From contig DAHVAE010000040.1 in the NCBI GenBank assembly GCA_027314795.1, forward strand, positions 1 to 6,903: a stretch of DNA of 6,903 nucleotides, read 5' to 3'. The first letter of the stretch is position 1. The number at the start of each line of letters is the position of its first letter. The notes under the pieces were generated by a model, which ran no database searches, was not told the origin of the DNA, and saw only the letters and a program-made list of their open reading frames with translations. Position numbers and translations under genes: made by a program. Shown in pieces: positions 5,466-6,903 of this stretch. The DNA comes from Candidatus Saccharimonadota bacterium (GTDB taxonomy: Bacteria > Patescibacteriota > Saccharimonadia > Saccharimonadales > UBA4665).

Positions 5466-6716
5466 ATGAAAGAAGCCGCCGAGAAAAGTAAACGTAAGTG
5501 GTCTTTTGTTTTAGTCATTATAGTTATTTTGGTTGCTGGCTACGTTATTTGGGCCTTAACGGCTGCAGTACCATCTATTCAGCCAACAACTACCTTTAAG
5601 ACTACAGCTGGCACTATCCCAAGCGAAACCCTGCCTTGGCCTGCTTATGGCCAATCAGCTATTGGTATAAATAACGTTGGTGTAGTCGCCACGCATGGCA
5701 ACCAAACACCGGCACCAACAGCCTCAGTAGCTAAGTTAATAACGGCTTTATGCGTACTGCAAAAGTACCCGTTAAATTTAAGCCAAAGCGGCCCGACGAT
5801 TACCATTACGCCAGCTGACGTCGTCTTATATGACATCTATGAAAGTGAACAAGGCTCAGATATGTTGGTCTACAGTGGTGAGCAGCTTAGTGAGTACCAA
5901 ATGCTTGAAGGTATGCTTTTGCCTTCAGCAGACAATATTGCCGACAGCCTAGCTATTTGGGCTTTTGGCTCAATTGCTAACTACTCGGCTTACGCTAACC
6001 AGTATTTAAAAGATCAAGGTCTGAATACCACTCACGTTGGGAATGATGCCAGTGGTTATAACCCTAGTACAACCTCAACAGCAGCTGATTTAGTTAAGCT
6101 AGGCGAACTGGCTATGGCTAACCCGGTTATAGCTCAGATAGTTGCCCAGCCAGCTGCTAGCGGCATACCGGCTGTTGGCACTATCCATAACGTTAACTTC
6201 CTGCTAGGTAAAAATAATATTGTTGGCATAAAGACTGGCAACACTAATCAAGCTGGTGGCGTCTACTTATCTGCTTCAAAGATCAGCATTAACAACAACC
6301 CGCTTACCATAGTTACGGCCATAATGCAGGCTCCTACTCTATTTGATGCCTTGGCTGCTAGCCAGCCTTTAATTACTGCCGCCCAGTCTAACTTTTCAAG
6401 CCCACCAAACATCTCAAGTATTGGGCGGGGTGCGGTTGTTGGTGAGTATACGGTTCCGTGGGACAACCAAGTTATAACTGCTACTGCCAGCCAGCCAGTA
6501 GAAGTCGTCTCTTGGGGCGGCAGCGCCGTAGCTGAATCTATATCTCTAAAGCCAATTTCCTATAAGTCTCAACCAAATCAGGTTGTCGGACTTATCAAAA
6601 CAACCAGCGGGTTACTTAAGACGTCGAACACGACAGCAGCAATATTAAGCCAATCTCCAACTGCGCCTTCAAAGCTGTGGATTCTATTCCACCCACTATC
6701 TTTTATCCATTTATAG
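5466..6716 (+). CDS. D-alanyl-D-alanine carboxypeptidase family protein (peptidase S11)
   Basis: A low-molecular-weight penicillin-binding protein of the DacA/PBP5 type, which removes the terminal D-Ala from peptidoglycan stem peptides outside the cytoplasmic membrane. The 416-aa protein starts with a basic segment (1-12) and an uncleaved-looking membrane helix (about 13-34), followed by a Thr/Pro-rich linker (35-60). The catalytic domain carries SVAK (S87 nucleophile, K90), the second motif region LLPSADNIAD (151-160) and KTG (256-258). At the second motif the sequence reads S-A-D-N, so the residue aligned with the Asn of SxN appears to be Asp156, with Asn157 next to it. A probable beta-rich C-terminal domain follows (about 318-395), ending in a hydrophobic tail. 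There is no SD; the start is supported by the extended -10 just upstream and by the basic-plus-helix N-terminus. Confidence 0.92.
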   Translation: MKEAAEKSKRKWSFVLVIIVILVAGYVIWALTAAVPSIQPTTTFKTTAGTIPSETLPWPAYGQSAIGINNVGVVATHGNQTPAPTASVAKLITALCVLQKYPLNLSQSGPTITITPADVVLYDIYESEQGSDMLVYSGEQLSEYQMLEGMLLPSADNIADSLAIWAFGSIANYSAYANQYLKDQGLNTTHVGNDASGYNPSTTSTAADLVKLGELAMANPVIAQIVAQPAASGIPAVGTIHNVNFLLGKNNIVGIKTGNTNQAGGVYLSASKISINNNPLTIVTAIMQAPTLFDALAASQPLITAAQSNFSSPPNISSIGRGAVVGEYTVPWDNQVITATASQPVEVVSWGGSAVAESISLKPISYKSQPNQVVGLIKTTSGLLKTSNTTAAILSQSPTAPSKLWILFHPLSFIHL

Positions 6717-6727
6717 TTGGCGAAGCC

Positions 6728-6760
6728 AAGCCGTTACCTTAAGTTAACGGCTTTGCTTTG
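6728..6760 (+). terminator. Rho-independent terminator after the carboxypeptidase gene
   Basis: A 9-bp stem AAGCCGTTA/TAACGGCTT (6728-6736 with 6745-6753) and an 8-nt loop are followed by the short T-rich stretch TGCTTTG. It begins 11 nt after the stop codon and separates the gene from the convergent tRNA genes. On the minus strand the same hairpin has no U-tract, so it is a poor terminator for the tRNAs. A small TTGGC-GAA-GCCAA hairpin (6717-6729) precedes and slightly overlaps it. Confidence 0.65.
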
Positions 6761-6846
6761 GTGGGCGAGGAGGGACTCGAACCCTCAAGGCTTTAAAGGC
6801 CAACGGATTTTAAGTCCGTCGCGTATACCAGTTCCGCCACTCGCCC
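6759..6846 (-). tRNA. tRNA-Leu(UAA)
   Basis: A complete 88-nt class II tRNA with encoded CCA. Acceptor arm GGGCGAG/CTCGCCC with discriminator A73. Anticodon arm ACGGA-CTTAAAA-TCCGT gives anticodon UAA, which reads UUA. A long variable arm with a GGC/GCC stem and the T arm GAGGG-TTCGAGT-CCCTC complete it. It lies 9 nt downstream of tRNA-Cys on the same strand, so both are probably processed from one precursor. Confidence 0.97.
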
Positions 6847-6855
6847 ATAGCTTAT

Positions 6856-6903
6856 TGGAAGCGCCTACCGGAATTGAACCGGCGTAAAAGGTTTTGCAGA
6901 CCT
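6856..6903 (-). tRNA. tRNA-Cys(GCA), 3' part, truncated by window edge
   Basis: The 3' portion of a tRNA: four bases of the 5' anticodon stem strand, loop CTGCAAA giving anticodon GCA, stem ACCTT, a 4-nt variable loop, T arm GCCGG-TTCAATT-CCGGT, acceptor strand AGGCGCT and encoded CCA. The discriminator base is U73, the known cysteine identity element, which agrees with the anticodon. The 5' half lies beyond the right edge. Confidence 0.93.

Noticed and set aside
5645..6466. Minus-strand open frames (5645-5836 and 6263-6466) inside the carboxypeptidase gene
   Set aside because: Short and antisense to a gene with intact catalytic motifs; no initiation signals.

Overview
The window looks like chromosomal DNA from a small-genome bacterium of the Patescibacteria/CPR radiation, most likely a Saccharibacteria (TM7)-type lineage. 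This is inferred from gene content, tight gene packing with overlaps, several starts without a Shine-Dalgarno (SD) sequence, and protein style; no rRNA marker is present to prove it. The DNA is moderately AT-rich by eye. The standard genetic code fits: TGA is a stop for the gene at 2937-3899 and Trp is TGG, which argues against the UGA-recoded Gracilibacteria and Absconditabacteria.

Layout, left to right. Positions 1-303 hold no gene I can support, only a 16-bp inverted repeat and a possible gene start running off the left edge. On the minus strand, tRNA-Ala(GGC) (674-750) is followed after 10 nt by a 119-aa tail-anchored protein of unknown function (304-663). A noncoding stretch (751-940) carries a minus-strand terminator at the end of the large operon, a plus-directed terminator-like hairpin, and a possible tRNA-Ala promoter. 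The minus-strand operon lemA (4782-5357), htpX (3892-4779), an unknown polytopic membrane protein (2937-3899), ligA (941-2956) comes next. Its genes are separated by 2 nt or overlap by 8 and 20 nt. It reads from a sigma70-like promoter and a near-perfect SD upstream of lemA. Divergently, on the plus strand, lies a D-Ala-D-Ala carboxypeptidase-type penicillin-binding protein (5466-6716), apparently expressed from an extended -10 promoter as a leaderless or nearly leaderless mRNA. It ends in a hairpin terminator facing a minus-strand tRNA pair, tRNA-Leu(UAA) (6759-6846) and tRNA-Cys(GCA) (6856 to the right edge, partial).

How the genes work together: LemA and HtpX are a recurring pair of membrane proteins, HtpX being a zinc protease for membrane protein quality control. 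The unknown membrane protein is translationally tied to HtpX. The carboxypeptidase trims peptidoglycan stem peptides outside the membrane. The window therefore combines cell-envelope maintenance, the essential NAD+-dependent DNA ligase and three tRNAs. I see no mobile element, CRISPR array, phage gene or defence system. The points most worth following up are small: translation-start architecture, the unknown membrane protein, the tRNA-linked small protein, and an altered SxN motif in the carboxypeptidase.
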